Shown in pieces: positions 1 to 9,852 of a stretch of DNA of 64,000 nucleotides. The stretch is taken from contig OOIN01000048.1 in NCBI GenBank assembly GCA_900323505.1, forward strand, positions 62,001-126,000. Reading direction: 5' to 3'. Every line of letters begins with the position of its first letter. The stretch's first letter is position 1. The stretch comes from Ustilago trichophora. Its lineage: Eukaryota; Basidiomycota; Ustilaginomycetes; Ustilaginales; Ustilaginaceae. Below the pieces are notes generated by a model, which was given only the letters and a program-made list of their open reading frames with translations, searched no databases and was not told the origin of the DNA. The position numbers and the translations under genes were made by a program.

Positions 1-1
1 C

Positions 2-2857
2 TCTGCAGACAGCCCCTACAGTCAAACGCCCACACAAGGAGGTCCATCATCCAACAACGACTACTTCACCCTTCGCGGATGGCGCAGAGGCTCGACGTCG
101 GCGAATGGCGGTGATACCCGGACCGATCGCAGAGATCGCGCTACTCCGAGCAACGAGGTGCATTGGCAAGGCTCCCAAAACACTCATAGACAAGCTCGCG
201 GTACTCAACAAGACCAAGATGACGACGACGAGACTCTGCGTCTTGAAATGCAAGCAGCAAGACGTGCCATACACGACCAAGAACACCGAGAGCAGCGCGA
301 GCGACGCGGCAAGAACATTCGCAATCCACCAGGTGACTATCCTCCCATCCGCTTGAGTGACGAGTCCCTGCATCCACCAGTACCTTCGAGATCAACGAGC
401 CGCAAACCAGGTGCTGTTGAAGGTCTCGCCATGCGTCACCATCGCCTTCATAAGGAAGAACGTCGACAGAAGCGCAAGGAACAACGCAATTCCGTGTCTA
501 CCACTTCATCACAATCATCGACCTCACATCCTGTGGGCGAAACTGCCTCTGACGATAGCACAGCACGTAGCGGAAGCCAAGGCGCGCCACTACACCCTCC
601 AAACAATCGCAACCTATCCGATGTGCAGGAGGAGGGTCGGGCCAGCCAAGTCAACACACCTCGACCAGTGCAAGCAGATCAAGCCAACTTTTCAAATTCG
701 CATACTCACTCCGACGACCAGAGACCTCCTCGTCCACGACGCAATACTGTAGCAGAAGACGGGCTAATGGCGACGTCTCGCAGACTGTACGATACTTTGT
801 TGCGGCGTCGATCTGACAGGGACATTACAACCAACGATCCAGAACAGCAATCTGCCTTGATGCGTTCCTCGCGTGGACAAGGCAGTGACTCTGACGAGAA
901 TCTCTCCTCCTCTGGCAGCAGCGGTATGCACGAGGATGAAGTCGTCGATTATCTCGATGTTGTCGATCCAGAAGTAGCCACCGTGACAGCGCTCCAAAAC
1001 GTCGGCAACTCCATCTTCTTCCCTCCCATCCCTTATCTGTACAATCGCAGACCCACCATCAGTCTGCCATCTGCAGCCGCTCGAAGAGCTCCTTCTACTC
1101 CCAGCAGCACGCCATTGCACGAAGCGAGGGCCGATGATATCGAGATGGGTCTCCGGACGGGCTCAAGACAAGGTGCCGAAGATCAAGGCACCGATGGCGA
1201 CAGTATTAGGCGCACTGGCTTCAGCAGCATGCGTCGCGTCGCTTCGCTCGTACCCGGTCGCAAGAAGAAGCAGGTGCCACCAACCACCGAAGAAGAGCGT
1301 CGCAAGCACATCCAGGAGTGGGCAGAGATGGACGAGGAAGAGCGCAACGAACTCGACGAGCATGTTCACTTGCTGCTCACCAAGAAGGCCAAGTTCAAGC
1401 GAGCGGCAAGAGGCTTCTGGAGATACGTCAAGACGCCGCATGGCTTCATCATTACGACTTACGCCTTCCTGATTACGTTCTGGGGTACAGCCATCTGCCT
1501 CTTCCTGCTCAGGTGGATCAACGTCAACAATCCAGCTAGACAGAGATACTGGATCGAAATTTGTGATCAGATTCTCTGTGCTCTTTTTGCCGCAGTCGGT
1601 CTTGGCTTTGCACCCTTCCGAGCTGTGGATACCTATAGGATGGTGCAGATCGCCCACTACCACTTTTTGACGTACAAGCGAAGGAGGCAGATGCATCTGC
1701 CAGAGCTCAAGGATAAGAACGAGCTGCCGCGTGCTGCGCCTCGTCTCAACGTGTCGCAGATGACCAATACCATGATGATCAAGACTGGGCTTAGGAAAAG
1801 CCCTGATGCAGCGACGGACGGCGAGAATGATGCTGATGCACAAGGGGCCGTCACGTCAGGAGACAACTACAACACGGATACCGGTCACCAGGGACACGCC
1901 GCTGCTACGACTGCTGGCAGCTCCAACTCGTCCTGGGAGGTTCTCGATGCCGTTCAGTCCCGGCAGAGCGCATGCGAAGTAGAAGAGCTGAAAGAGAAGC
2001 GTAAGCACAAGCATAGCTTCTTCCACCGAAAGAAGGACAGTCAAGATACCACCAAGGCGGGCAGCGACAAGCAAGCTGCGGAAAGCCAGCACAAGTCCGA
2101 GGAAATTCCTGCCCATGGCTCTCCTCCACCACCACCTAGCAAAACTGCACACAAAACCTACCCGAACAAGGACGGCATCATCCCCTTGGGCCAACTCAAA
2201 CGCAATCCATCCATCGCCTCCGAATTACCCCGCGATGCCGAAGACGTTGTCGTCCTCAGTCCCAAGCAGCAAGCCAACCTCGAATACCAACAGCGAAAAT
2301 TCCACGAATCGCACACCTTCTATCGTTATCGCGAAACCGTCACCCATCGCCCCTTTGAATTGTCGCTCATGATGGCCATTGTCATTCTTCTCGACTGTCA
2401 TTCGTGTCTCCAAGCCTCTCTTGGAGGTACGACTTGGGGAATCTACTACAAGAACAGACCTACATCAGTCACCGCTACGATCATCACGTTTTCGCTGAGC
2501 TGCAATGCTGTGGCTGGAATTTTGATCTGGTTGGGCGGAAACAGGACCAAGAAAAAGGAAGAAGTGGAAAGACTGCTCCGAATTGCACTCGAGGAAGAAG
2601 CTTTGCGCAAGATGAAGAAGAAACAGCGTCGAAGGTTGGAAGCTGAACGTGCGGCCAAGAAGGATTGGGAAGAGCAGGGCGAACGATTGCACGGTGGCGC
2701 CAATGGTGATGTGAAGGGTCAAGATTACCACAACAGTTCCGCTTCACATGAATCACCGCCAGCGGAAACAAGAGGTGGAGATGGAGCGAATGCGGTAAAA
2801 CAAGGATCGGCGCCACCTTCACAAACTCCAGCCCTCGAATGCATTCAGGAACATTGA
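2..2857 (+). CDS. DUF2985-type integral membrane protein, 5' end outside window
   Basis: The reading frame is open from base 2 to the stop at 2857, with no stop before the first internal ATG, so the true start lies upstream; 951 residues are visible. The first half is disordered and rich in Ser, Arg and Gln. A hydrophobic core follows: membrane segments near nt 1444-1515 and 1573-1620, a charged cytosolic loop, then segments near 2350-2410 and 2467-2541. The motif FWRYVKTPHGF just before the first segment and the arrangement match the fungal DUF2985 membrane family (established family, function unknown). The C-terminus is a basic Lys/Arg/Glu-rich helix (nt 2545-2680) and a polar tail. The gene is intronless in the visible part. 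It points toward the TIR element that starts 50 bp after its stop. No biochemical role can be assigned. Confidence 0.85.
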   Translation, partial: SADSPYSQTPTQGGPSSNNDYFTLRGWRRGSTSANGGDTRTDRRDRATPSNEVHWQGSQNTHRQARGTQQDQDDDDETLRLEMQAARRAIHDQEHREQRERRGKNIRNPPGDYPPIRLSDESLHPPVPSRSTSRKPGAVEGLAMRHHRLHKEERRQKRKEQRNSVSTTSSQSSTSHPVGETASDDSTARSGSQGAPLHPPNNRNLSDVQEEGRASQVNTPRPVQADQANFSNSHTHSDDQRPPRPRRNTVAEDGLMATSRRLYDTLLRRRSDRDITTNDPEQQSALMRSSRGQGSDSDENLSSSGSSGMHEDEVVDYLDVVDPEVATVTALQNVGNSIFFPPIPYLYNRRPTISLPSAAARRAPSTPSSTPLHEARADDIEMGLRTGSRQGAEDQGTDGDSIRRTGFSSMRRVASLVPGRKKKQVPPTTEEERRKHIQEWAEMDEEERNELDEHVHLLLTKKAKFKRAARGFWRYVKTPHGFIITTYAFLITFWGTAICLFLLRWINVNNPARQRYWIEICDQILCALFAAVGLGFAPFRAVDTYRMVQIAHYHFLTYKRRRQMHLPELKDKNELPRAAPRLNVSQMTNTMMIKTGLRKSPDAATDGENDADAQGAVTSGDNYNTDTGHQGHAAATTAGSSNSSWEVLDAVQSRQSACEVEELKEKRKHKHSFFHRKKDSQDTTKAGSDKQAAESQHKSEEIPAHGSPPPPPSKTAHKTYPNKDGIIPLGQLKRNPSIASELPRDAEDVVVLSPKQQANLEYQQRKFHESHTFYRYRETVTHRPFELSLMMAIVILLDCHSCLQASLGGTTWGIYYKNRPTSVTATIITFSLSCNAVAGILIWLGGNRTKKKEEVERLLRIALEEEALRKMKKKQRRRLEAERAAKKDWEEQGERLHGGANGDVKGQDYHNSSASHESPPAETRGGDGANAVKQGSAPPSQTPALECIQEH

Positions 2858-2906
2858 TCGTGCAGTGCAATCAAAGGAATTTGTCTCCGCTTGTCTCAAA
2901 AAAAAA

Positions 2907-3379
2907 TCATATCCTAAAAAAAGGAAAAATCCACCCCGGAGCCACCTCCTAGAGCCACCCCGGGTGGCTACATTGCGAGGCCAGCTTTGGAGCCACCCCC
3001 GATTGGCTGGCTCCGCACCAGAGCCACCCTGAGTGGTCTAACATTCTAACAAAAAACGAAAAATAAAAGAAATGTTACCGGCAGGGGTCGAACCCTGACC
3101 TCCACCCAGACATGTGTCCGAAAATCTTCCCCTTTAACCGCTGTCCCACCTAGTCCACTTTTGAAAAGTGATGGTTGACAGCAAAGTATATAGACAATTA
3201 TTTTCGAGATTTCACACAAAATTTTGAAAATTTTAAAGACAAAATTGCAAGATCCACCCTGGAGCCACCCAATGAAGCCACCTAGGGGAGGTGGCTCCGA
3301 TGACGAGCCACCTTGCAGCCACCCGGGGTGGCTACGGGGGGTGGCTTCGAGGTGGATATTTCCTTTTTTTAGGATATGA
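2907..3379. mobile_element. 473-bp non-autonomous element with 29-bp terminal inverted repeats (MITE-like)
   Basis: Bases 2907-2935 and the reverse complement of 3351-3379 agree at 28 of 29 positions; both contain TCCTAAAAAAAGGA. Inside each end lie further inverted copies: the 17-mer at 2953-2969 is the exact reverse complement of 3317-3333, and AGCCACC/GGTGGCT recurs many times in both halves, so the whole unit is quasi-palindromic. There is no transposase or convincing ORF. The central part is AT-rich and carries a tRNA-like segment (3084-3148). No clear target-site duplication is visible; a TA next to TCCTAAAAAAAGG on both sides is a possible TA target. It lies between the convergent stops of the DUF2985 gene and ITC1. 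Calling it a MITE is inference from structure alone. Confidence 0.7.
3084..3148 (-). other. tRNA-like segment with A-box- and B-box-like motifs
   Basis: On the minus strand TGGGACAGCGG (3138-3148) resembles a pol III A box and GGTTCGACCCC (3084-3094) is close to a B box; their centres are about 54 nt apart, within tRNA range. A T-arm-like CAGGG...CCCTG stem can be drawn, but the loop comes out at six bases and no matching seven-base acceptor stem is found. It is therefore more likely a degenerate tRNA or a tRNA-derived segment than a working tRNA gene. Confidence 0.4.
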
Positions 3380-3440
3380 ATTTCTTCTTCTTCTTTGGCT
3401 TTGAGTTTGGATGTGGATGTGACTCTGACTGTGATGGTGA

Positions 3441-3485
3441 CTCTAAAAGGAAGGATATCAACCACCCGAAGCCACCTCCCAGAGG
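3441..3485. repeat. Third, degenerate copy of the TIR-element end
   Basis: CTCTAAAAGGAAGGATATC followed by CCACCC and AGCCACCTCCCAGAG parallels the left end of the neighbouring element (2914-2954: CTAAAA..GGAA..ATCCACCCC..AGCCACCTCCTAGAG) in the same orientation. It is probably a fragment of a second insertion or a rearranged end. Confidence 0.45.
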
Positions 3486-3599
3486 GTTATGAACTGTCTG
3501 CAGCATATTGTTTACACAAGAACTTGATTTTGACTTTGTGTTCTCGAGTCTACAGTAATATGTGCTTGTGCGAGCGCAATTCTATTCCACGTTGACAAC

Positions 3600-6500
3600 T
3601 CACTTTGCTTTATCAAGCGCATTCTTCCACATCATATACGTCAATCTTCCCCCCTGTCCCCCATGATCCCCCTTTGATGCTCTAGCAGACCTTCGAACCG
3701 GATCGAAATTCTCGCGAACATGCAACGTCAGATCTGCATTACGCTTCTTCATGCCCATCTCGAGATAGTAGCGGAACTTGATCAGTTGCTGCTTGAGATG
3801 GTTTTCGCGATGTCCTTTGATGCGTAGCCATGAGAGGAGTTCTTCCACTCTTTCGGGTTCCGAGTATACCGCCCATTCTCCAGGATGTAGGATGCCGGCT
3901 TCTCCTCCGAGCTCGGTGTGCTTGCGTGAGGAGAGGAGGGTTGCGGTTATGGGTTGGTGGAATAGGTATGCGTAGGAAGAGGTGCTGGTTGGGGCGATAG
4001 GTGGGTCAGGGATCAACTGGGCTGTTTCGTCGAGAGATGCTCCTTGGACGAATAACCTCCCAGTCTGATACGTTGACTTATCGCCTCCGCCAGTGACCAA
4101 CGAACTAGACCCGATGCCATCAAACCAGTAGTACCGATCCCCAAATCGATCCCTTCCCAACGGCAGCACACGCGCCGCAAACAGCAACCGTCGAAACTCT
4201 CGTTCGATCGCTTCATCGCGTCGGGCGAGCTTCGACTCTTCATCGTCGAGTTTCTTCCGTTGGGCGGTCAGCATCTTGTTCTCGGCAAGTTTGGCTTTGT
4301 GAAGTTCACGAGCTTTGGCTTGCTCGATGCGAAGTTGGGCTTCGTGCGCTCGCTTTTCGATCGCTTTCTGTCGTAGGATCTCTTGCCGTGACATTCCGCG
4401 TCGGCCGCTGTCCGAGAAGGAGGAATCTTCGCGTGCGGAACGTGTGTCCGAGTCAGAGGCTAGTTCGTCTTCTTCCTCTTCCTCGTCGTCGTCGTCGTCG
4501 TTTTCTTCCTCGCCTTCCTCTTCGCCTTCTTCGCCTTCACCCTCGCCTTCACCACCCTCCTCCCCATCCTTGTCATCCTTCTTCTTACCTTCAAACTCTT
4601 CGCGCGCTTTGGCGAGCTCCTTCTTCTCACGACTGATCTCAATCTTTTCCTTCCTCAGCTCGGTCACTTGCGCCTCGCACTCCTCGTAAAACGCCTTGAT
4701 CGACTTGGTCTCGACCGCTTGGGAGCAGAGGAAATCAATGATCTGCAGCTTGTCCGCCAGCGTCAACAGCGGATAGCGCTGCGTAGGCGTGTCGTACAGC
4801 TCGGCTTCAAACTTGCCGTCAATGTAGCCGTCGGCGTGTTCGACGCCGGTCAGGTGGGAAAGCACGCCGATCATGCGTGGGAACAAGTCCGGGGTCCCAC
4901 GCGCCGCGATGAGTCCGACAAGGCTATTCTCCCAGCGCTCGCGACGGTTGTCGGGTCGGATGATGAGTTTCTCCCATCCCGACGAGAGTTCGCGCGCGGC
5001 TTCGAGGAGAGAGGCGATGGCTTCTGCTTCGGCATTGTTGTTGCTGTGTCCGTTGCCGTTGGTGTGGGTGCCGTTGGGGGATGCTTCCAGCTCGTCGACG
5101 TCGGAAGCGGCTTCGCTGGCTGCGTTGTCGTTGTTGTCTCCGTCGTCTTCGTCGCCGTCGACACTGCCAGGTGCAGAGGCGGTCACGTCGAGACTCGCGG
5201 CGATGGCAGGCGTGTTGGCGATCAGGCTGGAACCACCATCGCGAACGATGAGGTTGATCAGCGTGCGATGGATCTCGTTGATCAGCGTGCAGGATGGGTC
5301 CGAGAGTTGATGTCGAAGAGCGTGCTCGTAGTCATCCATGGTAAAAGGCGACAGCAGGAGCGTTTTACCAGTCGATGTAAGGAAGTGGTATGTTGCGAGA
5401 AAGGTAGGAAACAACTCTCCCGGTACTGGGAGGTGATGCTCGCCACGACCAGGGATCGGACGCTCTTTACGTCGATCGAGCTCGCCGTGTATCTTGAACA
5501 TGAGTTCGCGTTTCGTGATTGGATCCAGCTCGAGATCCTCAATCGGATACTTGAGATTCTTCTTACGCAGTCTCTCTTCCTCTTTTGCCTTTTCGATAGC
5601 CGCCTTTTCCGCCTCATCGGCTTTCCTCTGTGCAGCAGCGCTGAGCTTCTTACCCTCGCCTCTGATCTTTTTGCTGGTTGACGCGGATGAATCCTCGCCA
5701 TCGGTAAGCAGATACTTTTTGCGCTTGGACAACTTGGCATCCTTGAGCGCCTCGTTTTTCTGGGTGATTTCGTCAGTAGGCTCGAGGGGGATACCGTACT
5801 TGACGGCGAGCCACTCTTTGACCCTCCACTCGGCACCGATGTTGGCTGCACGGATGATGCAGTCACGCAAGTATTTGCGCAGGATGGTCTTGGAGAATGC
5901 CAGTCGATCTCTGCTCAGCTTCTCCGACGAGGTGATGTAGGTGCCACCGGTAGCCTCGTCTTCGTCGTCGAGGAGGTCGACTGTATAGACGTACTTGGAG
6001 GGGTCGTCCTGTTTGTTGGCTTCTTCGAGCTCGAGTGCCAAGTTGGTGCCAATGGTGTGGATCTCGGTCGGTGTGGCGGAGGCGCGCGGAGTGGAGCGCG
6101 AAGACTCGGCATGGCCATTAGGCTCCTGCTTGACCTTTTGCTCGGCATCGTCCCCATTTGTAGCAGTCGCTGCGGTGGAAGGCGGGTCAACCTTGGTCAT
6201 GCGAGCGTAGTACTTTTCGCCATCGAGGTCAAAGTAGACAGTCTCGCCAGGGAAGAAACGGTCCTTGAAACGGTCATACACCTGGTCCACAAGCTGATCG
6301 ATACGGCCCGTGATCTGAAACTGGACAGATCGCAGTACAGGAGCCTTGAGCTGTTCGGGGAAGATCTTGTGCAGTGCGATGGCCTCTTTACGCTCGCTCT
6401 TGAGCGCTTCAAAGTAAGTCAGGTTGATTCGACCGGTGAGCTCGCATTGGAAGATCTTTTGGTTGTAAAAGGTGAGGCGGTTCGAGTAGGTTTCAAAATC

Positions 6501-6608
6501 GGGAAAGACTTCGCCTGTAGCTGCGAGGTAGAAGACGTCTGGATCTTCGGAGCCCGACGCAGCGGGGGGCGGGGCGAGCTCGACCACTTTACGTTTGACG
6601 AGAGGCAT
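3600..6608 (-). CDS. ITC1: ITC1/ACF1-like subunit of an ISWI chromatin remodeller (WAC-DDT-WHIM protein)
   Basis: The protein has 1002 residues and starts at the ATG at 6608. Residues about 21-140 form a WAC domain (WSTF/Acf1, start region DVFYLAATGEVFPDFETYS). Residues 397-456 form a DDT domain beginning GELFPTFLATYHFL. WHIM-type segments follow: WEKLIIRPDNRRERWENSL (nt near 4960), RDRFGDRYYWFDG (nt near 4130) and a C-terminal EPERVEELLSWL piece. An acidic Glu/Asp run and Lys/Glu-rich coiled coil (nt 4200-4650) sit between. This order is that of yeast Itc1 and animal ACF1, which bind the ISW2/SNF2H ATPase and position nucleosomes, usually for repression. There is no bromodomain or PHD finger, as in Itc1. 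Nuclear location is inferred from the family. It is intronless. The stop lies 220 bp from the TIR element. Confidence 0.9.
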   Translation of the reverse strand: MPLVKRKVVELAPPPAASGSEDPDVFYLAATGEVFPDFETYSNRLTFYNQKIFQCELTGRINLTYFEALKSERKEAIALHKIFPEQLKAPVLRSVQFQITGRIDQLVDQVYDRFKDRFFPGETVYFDLDGEKYYARMTKVDPPSTAATATNGDDAEQKVKQEPNGHAESSRSTPRASATPTEIHTIGTNLALELEEANKQDDPSKYVYTVDLLDDEDEATGGTYITSSEKLSRDRLAFSKTILRKYLRDCIIRAANIGAEWRVKEWLAVKYGIPLEPTDEITQKNEALKDAKLSKRKKYLLTDGEDSSASTSKKIRGEGKKLSAAAQRKADEAEKAAIEKAKEEERLRKKNLKYPIEDLELDPITKRELMFKIHGELDRRKERPIPGRGEHHLPVPGELFPTFLATYHFLTSTGKTLLLSPFTMDDYEHALRHQLSDPSCTLINEIHRTLINLIVRDGGSSLIANTPAIAASLDVTASAPGSVDGDEDDGDNNDNAASEAASDVDELEASPNGTHTNGNGHSNNNAEAEAIASLLEAARELSSGWEKLIIRPDNRRERWENSLVGLIAARGTPDLFPRMIGVLSHLTGVEHADGYIDGKFEAELYDTPTQRYPLLTLADKLQIIDFLCSQAVETKSIKAFYEECEAQVTELRKEKIEISREKKELAKAREEFEGKKKDDKDGEEGGEGEGEGEEGEEEGEEENDDDDDEEEEEDELASDSDTRSAREDSSFSDSGRRGMSRQEILRQKAIEKRAHEAQLRIEQAKARELHKAKLAENKMLTAQRKKLDDEESKLARRDEAIEREFRRLLFAARVLPLGRDRFGDRYYWFDGIGSSSLVTGGGDKSTYQTGRLFVQGASLDETAQLIPDPPIAPTSTSSYAYLFHQPITATLLSSRKHTELGGEAGILHPGEWAVYSEPERVEELLSWLRIKGHRENHLKQQLIKFRYYLEMGMKKRNADLTLHVRENFDPVRRSARASKGDHGGQGGRLTYMMWKNALDKAK

Positions 6609-8040
6609 GGTCGAGGGACTGAGACAGCAGCGACGAGAAGGCGCAGCGAAGGAAGAGAAGCGAAGGTGTTATGCAGAGGAGGAGTGCTGCAGGAGAGACT
6701 TGGTCAGAGCGTCTGCGGCATTCAAGTTAGATCGGTGTATGGCCCGCCGACGCGCTTGAGCTTGCACGGAGATGCGTTCTTGTGTCGTGTCACAGCGTTC
6801 TGATGACCGGTGCACAGCTGTTGGAGCTGGTATTAGAGTGTTCGGGAAGCGCCAAGAATGTCAGGCTGCTGTGGGAGCGATGCAGGAATTCCGAGCAGTA
6901 AAGTCGATGATGAGGAAGACCAGCGACGCGTAACTTGAGGGAGGATCGAATGCACGAGGAGCCAACGCAGTCGATGATGGGAGGCAGAAAAGACGGATGA
7001 GTAGGGTTAGTTCAAGTAGAGAAGGTAGCCAGAGAGTGTGGAGTGAGGAGAGGAAGGATGATGGTGTAGAAAGGAGGAGGAACGTGGTTGGAGTGATTTC
7101 GCTGAGTCGACCTGTGAGTGTGATGAGGAGAGAGAAAGCGGCGAGGAAGCGAGCCCACCGAGTGCGCCGTGACCAGGAGGAAGGACGGGTTCGCAGCAAC
7201 TCTAGGCGAGGAGGTCACAAACACACACAGACACCCCGACACAAAAATTCAGATTGCCGCTCTACGCACCGCCGAGCTGCAGCACTCTCTTGCTCCTCGT
7301 CACGACATCTTCGCGACGCCTTCGCTCCACTCCACAAGTATCATACCATTCCACATCTGACTGCGTATAGCAATCACGGCTCTAACGTTGCCTTTCTCCC
7401 CTTCAGAAGATAGGACGACTTTGATCAAAAGAAAAGCGCTGAGAGCACGAGCAAAAAGCTTTTCATTAATTGACGTTTCACGAAGAAACGCGCGTTGCAA
7501 CCTCTGTGTGTAGGAGGAGCGCGGTGAGCTCTTCTCAACTGCTGCTTTACACTGAAACTCTGTTAATTTCAGCAGCCTGCTTCTTTTCTCCACTTTTTTT
7601 TTTCTCCCGATTTTTACCAAGAAGTCGCGTTCAAGGTGAGAGAGAGGTAGAGAGTCGCACAAAGCATTGGCCGCTTGAACGAAATCTTCCAAATTGTTTG
7701 ACAGGAACGCTAGTCGATGGCACCCATGGCATCGTCCGAGATGGCGAGCAGTATGTGGCATGGGTATTCTAGAATCCACCAGTGGACAGCTACCAAGAGG
7801 GAGCTGTTTCGAGAGGTGTAGCTAGAACGGCCATTTACGCGCTGCTACCCGAATCGGTGTCTTGGCTGGCAATTCAAAACGCGTCTGCTCATCACGTAGT
7901 GGGGCCCCGATGAATTTCAGATCGGGGGCACCTTCCGCTTCTCAAGCGACTCGCCAAGGACATAGCACTTGACTGGACTGATCGATGTAAAGAACGTCTA
8001 TTGCAAACCAAGGTAGAACAGCATCCACTAGACTGCTGAA
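6609..8040. other. Intergenic region, 1.43 kb, between PP2C 3' end and ITC1 5' end
   Basis: Only short frames without codon-use or motif support occur on either strand. The part next to ITC1 presumably holds its promoter and leader. Near the PP2C stop there is a small inverted repeat, CCCCGAT (7905-7911) and ATCGGGG (7921-7927), with a nine-base loop that could form a 3' hairpin in the PP2C transcript. No other signal was recognised. Confidence 0.5.
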
Positions 8041-9852
8041 TCAAGTACGATTGTCTCGATATACGTCCACCTTCGACCTCCTCATCTCTCGTCGGTCCTT
8101 TGTCAAATCCTGTCCGCCGACCTTTCCCCAGCCTTTGAGCGGAATGACCATGACGGTGCAGTTGTCCTGTGCACCCAACTCTTCGGCAAACGTCAACACG
8201 CTCTGCGCTGCCTGGCTTGGATGCTTCGCATTCCTACATAGATCCACCACCTCTTGATCCGACATGACTCCACCAACACCGTCACTGAAGGCGATGAGGA
8301 ATCCGTAGTCACTGCCCCGGATCACCTGCGAAAAGATCTCGGGTTCGACGGTGATGCCGACTTTCTTGAACCGCGAATCGCCGAAGGCTCGCGTATTGGC
8401 TAGCGCACCCATCCATCGCGCCTCGCCAAAAGAGTCGGTGATCATTCCCGCTCCCATCTTGCGCAGACGTTCCGATTCGGATTGGTCGTCGGGATGGTGG
8501 TAGGTGGTCAAAGGTACAGCTTTGCCCTCTTTGGCAGTGCAGAGGAGGACACGCGTGTCTCCGACGTGCGCGACGTGGACTCCGACAAACTCGGACGAGT
8601 ACCAGGGGATGTAAGGCATATCCAGCGAATGAAGCAGAGCAACGGATGCCGTACTGCCTCCAACATCGAGTTTGGGGGAGGACTGGATCTGACGATCCGC
8701 AACGAGCCATGCGAGAGTGAGCCGCTCAGCCATGGTCATTGTCTCCTTCTCCATACCTTCTGGTGGTGGGATCCGTTGGATGAGTCTGTCCCAGCCCAAG
8801 TCTGCACTGCCTGCGGGTGTAGTTGTGTCGGCGGGCTTGTTGCCAAAGATGTTGGCTTGGCCCCCGATCTTGATGGCACCCTCTTGGCGAGTGGGTTGGA
8901 GGATCGTCTTGCTTGTGTTTGGCGACTGTGGTGAGCTGTCTTGCTTGGCTTCATGGCTTAGCATGTTAGATAGCGTCTCTGGCTGTATAACGTGATTCAC
9001 TTTTTGCTCTTGCTTCTCTCCGGCCTCCTTCTTGACTGCAGCGGCTCCAGCAGGTGGCCGACGCCCAGCAGCACCGCCAGCTCGTACAGACTTGAGCTTG
9101 TCCTTGCGCACCCATCGCTCCAGTACACCACCGGTAAAGCGACGGAAGTACCCACCGAGCTCCCTCGTATACTGTACGGTATCTGTCACCATATCTGCCT
9201 CTACGCTCTCGAACGTCTTGTGCAGCTGATCACGCAAGAAGCTCGACACCTGCTGACCACCATGCCCGTCGAAGCAGCCGAACCAGACTACCTGACCCGC
9301 AAGCTCTTCACCACCTGCTTTCTCTGGATCCCACTCTAACGCTGCATTGGCTGCAGCTGCACCCGCAGCTGACGAGGAGAGAGAGTGGAGCTTCAAGTAG
9401 TTCCGCCTGAGCTCGTTGACGGGGACGTGGAGACATGAGACCGAGGCCGTGTCTTCTTGATAAGCTCGCGTGCCACGAGAAGTTGAGAGTCCAAAGACGC
9501 CGTTGCGGGTTGACTTGAGCTGGATGCGAGCTTGGCCTCCGGAAGGTGAGAGAGTACGGACGAACGTTTGCTGATGTCGTCTCTGCTGAGTGAAACAATC
9601 GCATGCAGTTGGTGGGAAGGCGGAGGGTTCGAGTGCTCTCTGTTTGCCTTTGCCTTGTAGCAATGCCGGCGCAGTGGTCAAGGCAAAGGAGCTTCCTCGA
9701 TATTGAGCATGGCAAGAAGTCGACAATGATGCTGCTTGAAGCGATTTGGTTGAAGAGGTGACTTGTAATGATGCCCTTGCCGTCTTTGTTGAGGCCTGCG
9801 CCGCTCGAATGCGCGAAGGTCCAGCGACCGCTCCACTCGCCGATTTGATCAT
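8041..9852 (-). CDS. Mitochondrial PP2C-family (PPM) Ser/Thr protein phosphatase
   Basis: The frame has 603 residues from the ATG at 9852; longer upstream extensions begin only with non-ATG codons. The N-terminus is rich in Arg, Ser, Ala and Thr and poor in acidic residues, a good mitochondrial presequence by eye. PP2C signatures follow in order: RGTRAYQED (126-134), FDGHGG (194-199), HVGDTRVLL (429-437), LANTRAFGD (484-492), SDGVGG (523-528) and AQDNCTVMVI (561-570). These carry the metal-binding aspartates, so the enzyme should be active. A polar insertion of about 130 residues (roughly 255-385) separates the second and third motifs. In yeast, mitochondrial PP2Cs such as Ptc5, Ptc6/Aup1 and Ptc7 act on pyruvate dehydrogenase, mitophagy or coenzyme Q; which of these it matches is not decided here. 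It is divergent from CBP3, 660 bp away. Confidence 0.88.
   Translation of the reverse strand: MIKSASGAVAGPSRIRAAQASTKTARASLQVTSSTKSLQAASLSTSCHAQYRGSSFALTTAPALLQGKGKQRALEPSAFPPTACDCFTQQRRHQQTFVRTLSPSGGQARIQLKSTRNGVFGLSTSRGTRAYQEDTASVSCLHVPVNELRRNYLKLHSLSSSAAGAAAANAALEWDPEKAGGEELAGQVVWFGCFDGHGGQQVSSFLRDQLHKTFESVEADMVTDTVQYTRELGGYFRRFTGGVLERWVRKDKLKSVRAGGAAGRRPPAGAAAVKKEAGEKQEQKVNHVIQPETLSNMLSHEAKQDSSPQSPNTSKTILQPTRQEGAIKIGGQANIFGNKPADTTTPAGSADLGWDRLIQRIPPPEGMEKETMTMAERLTLAWLVADRQIQSSPKLDVGGSTASVALLHSLDMPYIPWYSSEFVGVHVAHVGDTRVLLCTAKEGKAVPLTTYHHPDDQSESERLRKMGAGMITDSFGEARWMGALANTRAFGDSRFKKVGITVEPEIFSQVIRGSDYGFLIAFSDGVGGVMSDQEVVDLCRNAKHPSQAAQSVLTFAEELGAQDNCTVMVIPLKGWGKVGGQDLTKDRREMRRSKVDVYRDNRT

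Noticed and set aside
3046..3465. 139-codon minus-strand frame across the TIR element
   Set aside because: It reads through both repeat halves and the tRNA-like core; the Gly/Ser/Pro content comes from the repeats.
4668..5681. 337-codon plus-strand frame opposite ITC1
   Set aside because: Shadow of the conserved ITC1 coding strand.
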